From positions 80,680-144,679 of the forward strand of contig CAIXAE010000003.1 in the NCBI GenBank assembly GCA_903917345.1: a stretch of DNA of 64,000 nt. The letters run 5' to 3'. Positions 36,990 through 48,773 of this stretch are shown one piece after another. Every line of letters begins with the position of its first letter. Positions within the stretch are counted from its first letter, which is position 1. Source of the DNA: an uncultured Methylococcaceae bacterium (lineage in GTDB: Bacteria > Pseudomonadota > Gammaproteobacteria > Methylococcales > Methylomonadaceae). The position numbers were made by a program, and so were the translations under genes. The notes under the pieces are model-generated. The model was not told the origin of the DNA. It made no database searches and saw nothing but the letters and a program-made list of their open reading frames with translations.

Positions 36990-37277
36990 ATGAGTATACG
37001 TCCGTTACACGATAGAGTCATCGTTAAACGTTTTGAAGAAGAAACAACAACGCCAGGTGGTATCGTATTACCCGGTTCAGCTGCAGAAAAGCCTAGCCAA
37101 GGTAAAGTGATTGCCGTGGGTAATGGTAAACAACTTGATAATGGTACTGTGCGTACTTTAGAAGTTAAAGTAGGCGACACCGTATTATTTGGTAAATACG
37201 CAGGTAACGAAGTGAAAGTAGATGGTGAAGACTTAATCGTTATGCGTGAAGAAGATATCTTAGGCGTTTTAGCTTAA
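36990..37277 (+). CDS. groES: Co-chaperonin GroES
   Basis: GroES caps the GroEL cage during protein folding. The 95-residue protein begins [13 protein letters not shown], holds the mobile loop [16 protein letters not shown] (about 16-31) that contacts GroEL, and ends [11 protein letters not shown] strong AAGGAG ribosome site precedes the ATG. It is the first gene of groESL, 46 bp before groEL, under the CIRCE operator. Confidence 0.98.
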   Translation: MSIRPLHDRVIVKRFEEETTTPGGIVLPGSAAEKPSQGKVIAVGNGKQLDNGTVRTLEVKVGDTVLFGKYAGNEVKVDGEDLIVMREEDILGVLA

Positions 37278-37299
37278 TTCAAAAACTCTCCCAACTTAA

Positions 37300-38976
<1,677 letters not shown>

Positions 38977-39030
38977 TCATGTTTTTTTAAAGCTCGCGGA
39001 TTTATTCTGCCGGCTTTAATTCTACTTTTG

Positions 39031-39069
39031 AAAAAGCCCCGACTATTGTTAAATAGTCGGGGCTTTTTT
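39031..39069 (+). terminator. Rho-independent terminator of groESL
   Basis: AAAAAGCCCCGACTATT pairs with AATAGTCGGGGCTTTTTT around GTTA. A 15-bp perfect stem with a T tract, 55 bp after groEL. Confidence 0.95.
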
Positions 39070-39101
39070 GTGTTTGTTTAGTTGAGTTTAGGTTTTTTGA
39101 T

Positions 39102-39704
39102 ATGAACAGTAATCTTCCAATCCTTTATAGTTTTAGGCGTTGTCCTTATGCCATTAGAGCGAGAATGGCTGTTTTCTCTGCGGGCATTGCTGTAGAAGTT
39201 CGGGAGGTAGATTTAAAAAATAAACCAGCGCATTTGTTAGCAATATCACCTAAGGGTACTGTCCCTGTTTTGCAATTAATTAATGGTGATGTACTTGAGG
39301 AAAGTTTAGTGATTATGAACTGGGCTTTAGCACAAGCCGATTCAGAGCATTGGTTAAACGCTACTGATGAAGTAGAAAATTTGATAAAGTGGAATGATGG
39401 TGAATTTAAATACTATTTGGATCGCTATAAATATGCAGACCGTTATCCGGAATTTACACAAGTTTATTATCGTGACCAGGCTGGTGAGTTCTTATTAGTA
39501 TTGGAAGAACGTTTAACGCGTAATCGGTATGTATGTGGTCAGCAAACATCAATAGCGGATGTGGCTATTTTTCCGTTTATACGGCAGTTTGCGAGCGTGG
39601 ATAGGGAATGGTGGCAACACTCTCCGTTTCAGGCTGTGAACAACTGGTTGAAGAGTTTTATTGAGTCAGAACTGTTTGCTCTAGTGATGAAGCAACGAAG
39701 ATAA
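39102..39704 (+). CDS. Glutathione S-transferase/SspA-like protein
   Basis: The 200-residue protein has a thioredoxin-fold N-terminal half with FRRCPYAIRARMA (Cys14 in a CPYA motif), EVREVDLKNKP, SPKGTVPVL and EESLVIMNW, the classical GST glutathione-site elements. A helical C-terminal half follows with the N-capping ISVADVAIFPFIRQ-like SIADVAIFPFIRQF. The CPxA cysteine at the catalytic position suggests an omega- or glutaredoxin-like thiol transferase rather than a Ser/Tyr GST. It lies alone between groEL and lpdA, bounded by terminators. Substrate unknown. Confidence 0.85.
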   Translation: MNSNLPILYSFRRCPYAIRARMAVFSAGIAVEVREVDLKNKPAHLLAISPKGTVPVLQLINGDVLEESLVIMNWALAQADSEHWLNATDEVENLIKWNDGEFKYYLDRYKYADRYPEFTQVYYRDQAGEFLLVLEERLTRNRYVCGQQTSIADVAIFPFIRQFASVDREWWQHSPFQAVNNWLKSFIESELFALVMKQRR

Positions 39705-39734
39705 CCAAGGTACGCAATAACGTACCTTGGTTTT
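39703..39734. terminator. Bidirectional terminator
   Basis: AACCAAGGTACG (39703-39714) and CGTACCTTGGTT (39721-39732) form a perfect 12-bp stem followed by TT on the plus side. The GST-like gene and lpdA converge on it, so it can serve both. Confidence 0.8.
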
Positions 39735-39742
39735 ATGACTGA

Positions 39743-41158
39743 TTACTTTTTAATGTATAAATCAGTAATGGTGCCGGTAATCATTTCAGCTGCGAAGCCA
39801 AAAGTTTCCGCTAAAGTGGGGTGAGGATGTATCGTTAAGCTGATGTCTTCTGCATCTGCGCCCATTTCTAAAGCTAATACCGCTTCAGAAATTAATTCAC
39901 CCGCATTTGTACCTGTCATGCCTGCGCCCAAAATTCTACCGGTTTCTTTTTCACAGATGATTTTAGTTAAACCCTCTTTACGGCCTACACATAAAGATCG
40001 ACCACTGGCCGCCCAAGGGAATACGGCTTTATCGTATTCAATGCCTTGTTGTTTAGCTTGATTTTCAGTAAGACCCATCCAACTGATTTCTGGGTCAGTA
40101 TAAGCGACTGAAGGAATAGTTAAAGCATCAAAATGGGCTTTATGTCCAGCAATGACCTCTGCCGCTACTTTACCTTCATGCACCGCTTTATGAGCCAACA
40201 TCGGGTTGCCAACGATATCGCCAATAGCAAAGATATGGCTAACGTTAGTGCGTTGTTGTTTATCAACAGGAATAAAGCCTTGCTCATTAACAGTTATGCC
40301 CGCTAGTTCTGCTCCAATTAATAAGCCATTCGGTCTACGACCTACGGCTACTAATACGACGTCAAATAGTTCAGATTCAGGTGCGCCAGCACCTTCAAAA
40401 GATACTTTAAGGCCTTCAGTTTGCGCTTCAATGGCGGTGACTTTCGTTTCTAACCAAATGTTTTTGTATTGTTTTTTAATGCGTCTAGAAAGTGGTGTCA
40501 CTAAGTCTTTGTCACAGCCCGGAATGATTTGATCCATCAATTCCACTACACTGATTTCAGAGCCCATGGCATGGTAAACCGTTGCCATTTCTAGACCAAT
40601 AATGCCACCGCCGACAATGAGCAATTTTTTAGGAATTTCTGCAAGCTGTAAAGCATCCGTAGAATCCCATAAGCGTGGGTCGTCATGAGGGAAAACAGGA
40701 ATTTTAGTGGGACGTGAGCCTGCTGCAATAATCGCTTGATCAAAACGAATGGTTTTATTACCTTCGGGTGTTTCTACTTCAACGGTATTGGCTGAGGTAA
40801 ATTTACCTAAACCTTGCACCACCGTCACGTTTCTTTGTTTAGCAAGCCCAGCTAAACCTGTATTTAGGGATTTGCTGATGCTTTCTTTCCACGCTCTGAT
40901 TTTATTGATATCAATGCTGGGTTTGCCGTAAGTGACACCGTGCTCTTCAAATTCATCGACTTCATGGATGATTTGTGCAGCATGTAATAACGCTTTTGAA
41001 GGAATACAGCCGACATTTAGACACACTCCACCTAATACGGGGTAGCGTTCAACAATAGTCACTTGTTTACCTAAATCAGCTGCTCGAAAAGCCGCGCTGT
41101 AACCACCTGGGCCACCGCCCAGAACTAATACTTCTGCATTTAAAACAGTATCATTCAT
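39743..41158 (-). CDS. lpdA: Dihydrolipoamide dehydrogenase (E3)
   Basis: E3 reoxidises dihydrolipoamide of 2-oxoacid dehydrogenase complexes with FAD and NAD. The 471-residue protein has the FAD fold GGGPGGYSAAF (14-24), the redox disulfide Cys46/Cys51 in VCLNVGCIPSKALLH, the NAD fold IVGGGIIGLEMA, and the dimer-interface HPHPTLAET near the C-terminus. No N-terminal lipoyl domain is present. It is the last gene of aceE-aceF-lpdA, 17 bp after aceF. Confidence 0.97.
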   Translation of the reverse strand: MNDTVLNAEVLVLGGGPGGYSAAFRAADLGKQVTIVERYPVLGGVCLNVGCIPSKALLHAAQIIHEVDEFEEHGVTYGKPSIDINKIRAWKESISKSLNTGLAGLAKQRNVTVVQGLGKFTSANTVEVETPEGNKTIRFDQAIIAAGSRPTKIPVFPHDDPRLWDSTDALQLAEIPKKLLIVGGGIIGLEMATVYHAMGSEISVVELMDQIIPGCDKDLVTPLSRRIKKQYKNIWLETKVTAIEAQTEGLKVSFEGAGAPESELFDVVLVAVGRRPNGLLIGAELAGITVNEQGFIPVDKQQRTNVSHIFAIGDIVGNPMLAHKAVHEGKVAAEVIAGHKAHFDALTIPSVAYTDPEISWMGLTENQAKQQGIEYDKAVFPWAASGRSLCVGRKEGLTKIICEKETGRILGAGMTGTNAGELISEAVLALEMGADAEDISLTIHPHPTLAETFGFAAEMITGTITDLYIKK

Positions 41159-41175
41159 CGTATTGGGTCCTTTGC

Positions 41176-42477
41176 TTACAATAACAGACGGCGAATATCA
41201 CCTAGATATTGTTTAACCATCGCCATAAATCTTGCACCTTCCGCACCATCAATAACACGGTGATCATAGGTTAAGTCTAAGGGCAACATTAAACGTGGGA
41301 TAAATTCTTTGCCGTTCCAAACGGGTTGCATTTTGGCGCGAGTCACGCCCAATATAGCAACTTCAGGTGCATTAACAATCGGGGTAAACGCAGTGCCACC
41401 AATACCGCCCAAACTTGAGATAGTCATACAGCCACCTTGCATATCTGCAGGCATTAATTTACCTAAGCGGGCTTTTTCACTTTTCTCCGCGAGTTCAAGT
41501 GTCAGTTCATTGATGCTTTTGGTGTTTACATTACGCAGTACCGGTACAACTAAGCCATTAGGCGTATCAACTGCGATGCCTATGTTGTAGTATTTCTTTA
41601 GAATCAGACTTTCACCGTCAGGTGATAAAGAGGCATTAAAGTTAGGGAATTGCTGCATAGCGGCAACCAAAGCTTTTACGATAAAGATCAAGCCAGTAAT
41701 TTTGGCATCACCTTTTACCTTTTCTGCATTTAAGCTGTTACGGAACGCTTCCATTTCGGTAATGTCAGCTTCTTCATGATAAGTAACGAGGGGTAAGTTT
41801 AACCAAACACGGCTTAAGTTTTGCCCTGTTAAGCGTTTAATCTTACTGAGTTTTAATAGTTCAGTTTCACCAAAAGGTGAGAAGTCAACGGCCGGTATAC
41901 TAGGAATACCTGCACCTGTACCTGCAACGCCTTCAGTGAGGGCTTTTTTAACATAGGTTTTAACGTCATCTTTTAAGATACGACCTTTGCGTCCTGTTCC
42001 TAAAGTAATTTTACTGACATCAACGCCAAGTTCACGCGCAAATAAACGGGTAGCCGGTGAAGCGTGTGCTTTACCTGTCGTACTTGTTTCTATAATGACA
42101 GCGGGTGCAGATACAGGGACTGAAGCTGATGGAGCAGGTGCACTTACAACGGGTTGGGGTGCTTTTTCAACGACAGGCTCGGGTTTCGGCGCTTCAGCAG
42201 CAACGGGGGTTGCTGTTGTGAGTGCGCTGCCTGCATCACTGACTAATACCGTTGCGATTAAAGTGCCTTCTGATACTTTATCGCCGGGCTTAATAAAAAC
42301 TTCTTGGACGCTCCCGTTAGCGCTAGACGGTAAATCCATGCTGGCTTTATCAGTCTCTAGTGTCGCTACTGTTTGCTCTATTTCAACCGTATCGCCGACT
42401 TTAATTAATACTTCTACTACATCGATTTCAGCAACGTTGCCGACATCGGGAACTCTAATCTCACATAACTGAGTCAT
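41176..42477 (-). CDS. aceF: Pyruvate dehydrogenase E2, dihydrolipoamide acetyltransferase
   Basis: E2 is the core of the pyruvate dehydrogenase complex and transfers acetyl from lipoyl to CoA. The 433-residue protein has one lipoyl domain (1-78, attachment Lys44 in ETDKASMDLPS), an Ala/Pro/Val-rich flexible linker (about 84-135), a peripheral subunit-binding domain (ASPATRLFARELGVD near 140) and the catalytic domain with YDHRVIDGAEGARF near the C-terminus. E. coli AceF has three lipoyl domains; one is common elsewhere. It lies between aceE (16 bp) and lpdA (17 bp). Confidence 0.97.
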   Translation of the reverse strand: MTQLCEIRVPDVGNVAEIDVVEVLIKVGDTVEIEQTVATLETDKASMDLPSSANGSVQEVFIKPGDKVSEGTLIATVLVSDAGSALTTATPVAAEAPKPEPVVEKAPQPVVSAPAPSASVPVSAPAVIIETSTTGKAHASPATRLFARELGVDVSKITLGTGRKGRILKDDVKTYVKKALTEGVAGTGAGIPSIPAVDFSPFGETELLKLSKIKRLTGQNLSRVWLNLPLVTYHEEADITEMEAFRNSLNAEKVKGDAKITGLIFIVKALVAAMQQFPNFNASLSPDGESLILKKYYNIGIAVDTPNGLVVPVLRNVNTKSINELTLELAEKSEKARLGKLMPADMQGGCMTISSLGGIGGTAFTPIVNAPEVAILGVTRAKMQPVWNGKEFIPRLMLPLDLTYDHRVIDGAEGARFMAMVKQYLGDIRRLLL

Positions 42478-42493
42478 ATAAACTTTCCTTTTG

Positions 42494-45172
42494 TTAAATT
42501 AGCCAAGGTGCTTTAATTTCAGTTGCAATACCGTATTTAGCGATAGCAACATCAACCTTGTTAGCATCAAATTGGCCTAAATCAGCTAAGCTCTTCAGTG
42601 CTGCAATGGTAACTTGGTAACGATCAACTTCGAAGAAGCGCCTTAAGTTTTCACGGGTATCAGAACGACCAAAACCATCTGTACCCAAAACAACATACGG
42701 TGCTTTAACATAAGCTCGAATTTGTTCTGCAAATGCACGTGTGTAATCTGTAGAAGCAATAACAGGACCTAATGCGGTATCTAAACAACTAGCGACGTGT
42801 GATTGTTTTGCAGGTTCAGTGGGGTGTAAGCGATTCCAGCGTTCACACGATTGGCCGTCACGGGCTAACTCAGTAAAGCTTGGGCAGCTCCATAAGTCTG
42901 CTTCAACGCCCCAATCGTTTTTAAGCAATTCTGCAGCAAATTCAACTTCACGAAAAATAGTACCTGAGCCTAAAAGTTGTACGCGAGGGGCTTTACTCTT
43001 CTCGCCGTCACGAAATTTATACATCCCTTTTAGGATGTCTAATTCAATACCTTTTGGCATAGCAGGGTGGCTGTAGTTTTCGTTCATAACTGTGATGTAG
43101 TAGAACACGTCTTCTTGTTCTACATACATACGACGTAAACCATCTTGAATGATGACCGCTAATTCGTAAGCGTAAGTCGGATCGTAAGAAATACAGTTAG
43201 GTACTGTTGCCGACATTAAGTGGCTGTGGCCATCTTCATGTTGTAAACCTTCTCCATTTAGCGTAGTTCTACCGGCTGTACCTCCCATTAAGAAACCACG
43301 TGTACGTTGATCAGCTGCGGCCCAGATTAAATCACCTACGCGTTGGAAACCAAACATAGAGTAGTAGATGAAGAAAGGAATCATCGGTACGTTATGGGTT
43401 GAATAAGCAGTACCTGCCGCAATCCAATCACATAAGCCGCCCGCTTCGTTAATACCTTCTTGTAATACTTGACCGTGTTTATCTTCTTTATAAAACATTA
43501 ACTGATCAGCATCTTGTGGGGTATATAACTGACCCACTTGAGACCAGATACCCAACTGTCTGAACATGCCTTCCATACCAAACGTTCTTGATTCATCTGG
43601 AACGATAGGGACGATACGTTTGCCAATGTTTTTATCTTTAACCAGAATGTTTAATAAGCGTACAAAAGCCATCGTTGTCGAAATTTCACGGCCTTCACCG
43701 CTGGCTTCTAATAAGGCTTTAAAGTCACTTAACACAGGAACGTCAAGTGCGTAAGATTTTGCACGTCTTGAGGGTAATGGACCGCCCAAATCAGCGCGCC
43801 TTTGTTGCATGTACGCTAATTCTTTTGATCCTTCTGGGAAGGTTAAATACGGTAGTTTTTGCATTTCTTCATCAGTGACAGGCAATTCATAACGATCACG
43901 GAAGTGGGTGAGTGAGATTTCACTCATTTTCTTTTGTTGATGTGAAATGTTTTGCGCTTCACCCGAAGCGCCCATGCCATAACCTTTAATGGTTTTGGCC
44001 AAAATAACAGTTGGTTGACCTTTATGGTTGACCGCTGCATGGAAAGCAGCATAAGTTTTCGCGGGGTCATGACCACCACGATTGAGTTCCCAAATATCAC
44101 GGTCAGACCAGTCAGCGACCATGGCTTTTAATTCTGGCGTATTAAAGAAGTGTTCACGAACGTAAGCACCATCTTTTGCTTTAAAGGTTTGGAAGTCACC
44201 ATCCACACAAGCCATCATACGTGCAGCTAATAAGCCTTGGGTATCACGTGCTAGTAAAGCGTCCCAACGTTGCCCCCAAATGAGTTTGATAACATTCCAG
44301 CCCGCGCCACGGAATTCGCTTTCCAATTCTTGAATGATTTTTGCGTTACCACGTACCGGTCCATCTAAACGTTGCAAGTTACAGTTGATAACGAAAACGA
44401 GGTTGTCTAATTTCTCACGACCAGCCATGCCAATCGCGCCTAATGATTCAGGCTCATCCGTTTCACCGTCACCTAAGAAGCTCCAAACTTTACGTTTTGA
44501 AGTATCTGCAAAGCCACGATCTTGCAAGTAACGCATAAATCGAGCTTGGTAAATGGCCATGATAGGACCTAAACCCATCGATACGGTTGGGAACTGCCAA
44601 AAGTCGGGCATTAACCAAGGATGCGGGTAAGATGATAAGCCGTTGCCATCTACTTCTTGGCGGAAACTGTCCATTTGTTCTTGTGATAGTCGGCCTAATA
44701 AGAAGGCTCTAGCATAATCACCGGGCGTTAAATGGCCTTGAGAGAAAATTAAATCACCGTCGTGATTTTCAGACGGGGCATGCCAAAAATGGTTATAACC
44801 CACGTCATATAAAGTAGCTGCAGAAGCAAAGCTGGCAATATGGCCGCCTACATTAGTGTGTTTGTTTGCTCTTAAAACCATCATCATGGCATTCCAGCGT
44901 ACATAAGAACGAATTCTTTGTTCGATAGTAGGGTCACCGGGGAATTGAGCTTGTTGAGAAACGGGGATGGTATTTAAATAAGCGGTGTTGGCACTAAAGG
45001 GGATGTCGAAGCCTGAATGTCTTGTGGCTGCGACGAGCTGTTCAATCAGAAAGTGAGCCCGTTCGCTACCGTCTTGTTCTAATACGGCTTGTAGCGCTTC
45101 AATCCATTCTTTAGTCTCTGTTGGATCAATATCATTTTGTCCTGTGATTTCTGAAATAAAGCTATTCTTCAT
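42494..45172 (-). CDS. aceE: Pyruvate dehydrogenase E1 component (homodimeric)
   Basis: E1 decarboxylates pyruvate with thiamine diphosphate and acetylates the E2 lipoyl group. The 892-residue length fits the homodimeric gammaproteobacterial type. The ThDP/magnesium motif GDGETDEPES near residue 231 ends with VFVINCNLQRLDGPVRGN. NTPELKAMVADWSD and EAGGLCDWIAAGTAYSTH are also family segments. It is first in the operon. No pdhR regulator gene lies upstream; proS is divergent instead. Confidence 0.98.
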   Translation of the reverse strand: MKNSFISEITGQNDIDPTETKEWIEALQAVLEQDGSERAHFLIEQLVAATRHSGFDIPFSANTAYLNTIPVSQQAQFPGDPTIEQRIRSYVRWNAMMMVLRANKHTNVGGHIASFASAATLYDVGYNHFWHAPSENHDGDLIFSQGHLTPGDYARAFLLGRLSQEQMDSFRQEVDGNGLSSYPHPWLMPDFWQFPTVSMGLGPIMAIYQARFMRYLQDRGFADTSKRKVWSFLGDGETDEPESLGAIGMAGREKLDNLVFVINCNLQRLDGPVRGNAKIIQELESEFRGAGWNVIKLIWGQRWDALLARDTQGLLAARMMACVDGDFQTFKAKDGAYVREHFFNTPELKAMVADWSDRDIWELNRGGHDPAKTYAAFHAAVNHKGQPTVILAKTIKGYGMGASGEAQNISHQQKKMSEISLTHFRDRYELPVTDEEMQKLPYLTFPEGSKELAYMQQRRADLGGPLPSRRAKSYALDVPVLSDFKALLEASGEGREISTTMAFVRLLNILVKDKNIGKRIVPIVPDESRTFGMEGMFRQLGIWSQVGQLYTPQDADQLMFYKEDKHGQVLQEGINEAGGLCDWIAAGTAYSTHNVPMIPFFIYYSMFGFQRVGDLIWAAADQRTRGFLMGGTAGRTTLNGEGLQHEDGHSHLMSATVPNCISYDPTYAYELAVIIQDGLRRMYVEQEDVFYYITVMNENYSHPAMPKGIELDILKGMYKFRDGEKSKAPRVQLLGSGTIFREVEFAAELLKNDWGVEADLWSCPSFTELARDGQSCERWNRLHPTEPAKQSHVASCLDTALGPVIASTDYTRAFAEQIRAYVKAPYVVLGTDGFGRSDTRENLRRFFEVDRYQVTIAALKSLADLGQFDANKVDVAIAKYGIATEIKAPWLI

Positions 45173-45238
45173 GTATGATCCTTTTTGGACGAGTTAGGCA
45201 TGGCGAGTGTCAAGACAGTCTCAATGTCTTGTTAACGG

Positions 45239-45268
45239 TACATAGTATATACAAATCATTGGCGTCAA
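45239..45268 (-). promoter_or_regulatory. Putative sigma-70 promoter of aceE-aceF-lpdA
   Basis: On the minus strand TTGACG (45263-45268) and TATGTA (45239-45244) are 18 bp apart, about 70 bp upstream of aceE. TACTAT overlaps at 15 bp spacing. Moderate match. Confidence 0.45.
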
Positions 45269-45441
45269 TACACCCGTTTTAGTAACAATAAGCCCCTATA
45301 AACCACTAAATCCTTAAAAAAACTGAAATAGTTGACTCATTTACAGTGATATTAAACTGATTAATCACGCGCTATGATTTTGGAACGCGTTAAAAATCTG
45401 TAAAATAGACAATTTATTCTTATTATCTCAATAACATCATC

Positions 45442-47151
45442 ATGCGTACGACACAATTTCCTCTTAATACTGTAAAAGAAACTCCAGCAGATGCTGAGAT
45501 AGCCAGTCATCAATTGATGATTCGTGCAGGTCTCATTCGTAAATTAGCAGCCGGTCTTTATAGTTGGTTACCTTTAGGCTTAAGAGTGATGCGTAAGGTA
45601 GAAAAAATTACCCGCGCAGAAATGGAAAAAGCCGGTGCTTTAGAGGTATTGATGCCCGCATTGCAACCTGCAGAGCTTTGGCAAGAAACGGGGCGTTGGG
45701 AACAATACGGTCCAGAATTGGCGCGTATGAAAGATCGTCATGAGCGTGATTTTTGTTTAGGCCCCACCCATGAAGAAATTATTACTGATCTAGCGCGTAA
45801 TGAACTCAAAAGTTACAAACAATTACCGATCACCTATTATCAAATCCAAACTAAATTCCGTGATGAAATTCGTCCCCGTTTTGGCGTGATGCGCTCGCGT
45901 GAGTTTGTAATGAAAGATGCTTATTCGTTTCACTTAGATCAAGAATCTTTACAAGAAACTTATGATGTTATGTACAAGGCTTATACGAATATTTTTAATC
46001 AATTTGGCTTAAAGTTTCGTGCAGTGATCGCAGACTCCGGTTCAATCGGGGGGGCGGTTTCTCATGAGTTTCATGTTTTAGCCGATTCAGGTGAAGATGC
46101 CATAGCTTTCTCTACAGAGAGTGATTATGCCGCTAATGTTGAAAAAGCTGAAGCAGTCATGCCGGTAGGTGTTCGTCCTGAAGGGACGCTTGTTAAGCAA
46201 ATAGTGGATACGCCTAATCTACACAGTATTGAAGAAGTCAGTCAATTTTTGGCGATACCGGCTACGCAGTGTTTAAAAACATTATTAGTAAAAGGTGAAG
46301 AGGGTGGAGTCGTTGCTTTATTGCTCCGTGGTGATCATGAACTAAATCCGATTAAAGTAGAAAAGTTAGAGGGTGTAGCATCGCCTTTAGAGTTTGCTAG
46401 CGAAGCAGAAGTAATAGCCGTTGCAGAGTGTAAGCCTGGTTCTATTGGTCCTATCGGATTAAGTATTCCGGTTATTGCGGATCGTAGTGTGATCGTTATG
46501 GCTGACTTTGCTTGCGGTGCAAATGTTGATGGTCAACATTTTGTAGGGGTAAATTGGGAGAGAGATTTAGCTTTACCAGAAACAGTTGCTGATATTCGTA
46601 CGGTTGTAGAAGGGGATGCAAGTCCCGATGGTAAAGGTGAAATTACCTTGGCACGAGGCATTGAAGTAGGACATATTTTCCAGTTAGGCACAAAATATAG
46701 TGGAGCGATGAAGGCGGGTGTCATTAACGAAGGGGGTAAAAACCAAATAATGTTGATGGGCTGTTATGGTATTGGTATCTCGCGTGTGGTTGCCGCGGCC
46801 ATTGAGCAAAATCATGATGAGAAAGGGATTGTTTGGCCAACTAACTTAGCGCCTTTCCAAGTTGCTTTATGTCCAATGAACATGCATAAATCAGAGCGTT
46901 TAAAAATAGCGGCTGAACAGCTTTACCTAGATTTACAAGCCGCGGGCTTTGAAGTGTTATTTGATGATAGAAAAGTTCGTGCCGGATTTATGTTTTCGGA
47001 TATGGAATTAATCGGTATCCCACATTGTGTTATTTTAGGTGATCGTGGTCTAGATGCGGGCACCATAGAATATAAAGGTAGAACAGCAGAAGGCAATGAG
47101 GAAATTCCTTTGGTTGAGTTGATTGATTTCTTAAAGGAGAAATTGGTTTAA
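45442..47151 (+). CDS. proS: Prolyl-tRNA synthetase ProS
   Basis: ProS charges tRNA-Pro. The 569-residue protein is the bacterial type with an insertion (about 225-405) that edits mischarged Ala-tRNA. Class II motifs are visible: motif 2 in [24 protein letters not shown] and motif 3 in [28 protein letters not shown] and the anticodon-binding C-terminus also fit. ATG follows CATCATC; the ribosome site is weak. A stem with four Ts follows at 47167-47209. Confidence 0.97.
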   Translation: MRTTQFPLNTVKETPADAEIASHQLMIRAGLIRKLAAGLYSWLPLGLRVMRKVEKITRAEMEKAGALEVLMPALQPAELWQETGRWEQYGPELARMKDRHERDFCLGPTHEEIITDLARNELKSYKQLPITYYQIQTKFRDEIRPRFGVMRSREFVMKDAYSFHLDQESLQETYDVMYKAYTNIFNQFGLKFRAVIADSGSIGGAVSHEFHVLADSGEDAIAFSTESDYAANVEKAEAVMPVGVRPEGTLVKQIVDTPNLHSIEEVSQFLAIPATQCLKTLLVKGEEGGVVALLLRGDHELNPIKVEKLEGVASPLEFASEAEVIAVAECKPGSIGPIGLSIPVIADRSVIVMADFACGANVDGQHFVGVNWERDLALPETVADIRTVVEGDASPDGKGEITLARGIEVGHIFQLGTKYSGAMKAGVINEGGKNQIMLMGCYGIGISRVVAAAIEQNHDEKGIVWPTNLAPFQVALCPMNMHKSERLKIAAEQLYLDLQAAGFEVLFDDRKVRAGFMFSDMELIGIPHCVILGDRGLDAGTIEYKGRTAEGNEEIPLVELIDFLKEKLV

Positions 47152-47166
47152 GAGCTCTTCCTAAAG

Positions 47167-47209
47167 TTAAGAGGCTTTGTGACTTTAACGCAAAGTCTCT
47201 TAAGGTTTT
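47167..47209 (+). terminator. Terminator-like hairpin after proS
   Basis: TTAAGAGGCTTTG (47167-47179) pairs with CAAAGTCTCTTAA (47191-47203) with one G-T pair, followed by GGTTTTAAT. The T tract is short. Confidence 0.6.
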
Positions 47210-47327
47210 AATCGCTTTTTGGTGTTTCGCCTAAGCAGGTCTTGTTAGCCGCTGTATTACTTTTCACTTGACAAAAATCTACCATCATAGAAACTAGAGC
47301 GGTCTTAATAACCGTAGAGTACCTTTT

Positions 47328-48575
47328 TTGAACGATATTCCCTTGAGTATGTTATTCGGCATACTTGTCTTTATGCTACTTGTTTCAGGTTTTTTAACTG
47401 GATCAGAAACCTCTTTAATGTCCATTAATCGTTATCGATTAAGAAATTTAGTTAAACTAAATCATAGAGGAGCAATCAAAGCACAGAACTTACTCCAAAA
47501 ATCAGATCGCTTCTTAAGCTTTATTCTGTTAGCTAATAGTTTTCTTAAAAATCTCTGTGCAGCCTTAGCTACTATGATTGTTGTTAATCTTTATAGTCAC
47601 GATGAGGCTTTTATAGTGGCGGCTATGGCTGTGTTGACCTTTTTGATGGTGGTTTTTTCCGAGCTCACACCCAAAGGCTATGGTGCGACTAAGCCGGAAT
47701 GGTTGGCGTTTTTGGCGGCATGGATTTATACCCCGCTATTGTCGCTTTTTTACCCTATTACGCTATTCATAAATGGGTTCGTTAGGCTCTTGCTGCGCCT
47801 TGTGCGAGTGGATGTGAAAAAGAGTCCTAATGAATCATTAAATCAAGAAGAACTTAAAAGCATTATTGCCGAAGCAGAAGATTTAATGCCTGAGCGATAT
47901 CAGAAGATGTTGACGGGTATTTTGGATTTTGAATCTGCGACGGTAGAAGACATTATGACTCCGAGGAAAGAGATCGTAGGCATCGATCTAGAGGATACTA
48001 TTGAAGAAATCATTGAGCAAATTAGAACCAGTCCTCATACCCAATTAGCGGTATATAAAAGCAATATTGATCGCATTGTTGGCTTTTTACATTTACGAAA
48101 AATTTTACTGTTAATCGGTCAAGACGATTTCGATAAACAAGCGATTATCAACTTGTTAAGCAAGCCCACTTTTGTCCCCGATAATACCCCCGTTCATGCT
48201 CAGTTGTTAAGTTTCAAGCGTGAAAAAAACACTATTGGTTTGGTCGTTGATGAATATGGTGATGTGCAAGGCTTGGTGACTTTGGATGATTTAATACAAG
48301 AGATTGTTGGCGAGCTGGTCGATGATGAAATGGCGCCCAGAAAACAAAGTGATGGCTCCTATATGATTGATGCTGCAATTACCTTGCGAGAACTTAATAG
48401 AACGATGCAATGGACTTTGCCGACTGAGGGGCCCAAGACTCTAAATGGTCTTATTGTTGAGTTTATGGAGACCATTCCTGAGTCCGGCACCAGTATTAAA
48501 TTATTGGGGCATCCTTTAGAGATCATTAAAACGGATGAGCATGCGGTAAAGCTAGTTAAGTTTTTGCCTGAATAA
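47328..48575 (+). CDS. CNNM/CBS-domain membrane protein (HlyC/CorC family)
   Basis: The 415-residue protein has the DUF21/CNNM membrane domain (1-185) with SGFLTGSETSLMSINRYRLRNL, a CBS pair (about 205-325) containing VEDIMTPRKEIVGID and a C-terminal CorC_HlyC domain (about 335-415). It corresponds to E. coli YfjD. Members are linked to magnesium or sodium transport; recent work favours magnesium efflux, which I do not assume here. Start is TTG at 47328, which gives the family N-terminus NDIPLSMLFGIL; an ATG lies seven codons later at 47349. Monocistronic. Confidence 0.9.
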   Translation: MNDIPLSMLFGILVFMLLVSGFLTGSETSLMSINRYRLRNLVKLNHRGAIKAQNLLQKSDRFLSFILLANSFLKNLCAALATMIVVNLYSHDEAFIVAAMAVLTFLMVVFSELTPKGYGATKPEWLAFLAAWIYTPLLSLFYPITLFINGFVRLLLRLVRVDVKKSPNESLNQEELKSIIAEAEDLMPERYQKMLTGILDFESATVEDIMTPRKEIVGIDLEDTIEEIIEQIRTSPHTQLAVYKSNIDRIVGFLHLRKILLLIGQDDFDKQAIINLLSKPTFVPDNTPVHAQLLSFKREKNTIGLVVDEYGDVQGLVTLDDLIQEIVGELVDDEMAPRKQSDGSYMIDAAITLRELNRTMQWTLPTEGPKTLNGLIVEFMETIPESGTSIKLLGHPLEIIKTDEHAVKLVKFLPE

Positions 48576-48773
48576 AGTCGGTTGGGTGAACTAAACTAAC
48601 TTTGAATCGCGTAAATTATTTAGGGTTAGATTTAAAGTCCATGTAAGATATGCTTTAATTTTAAACGCTGTAAACATCGGTAAAGGCATAATGATATATA
48701 AGGTATTGTTATGCAGATAATAATTTTAATTAAACCTATAAACTCGCTTTAAGCGAACTATTTCGATATCAAA

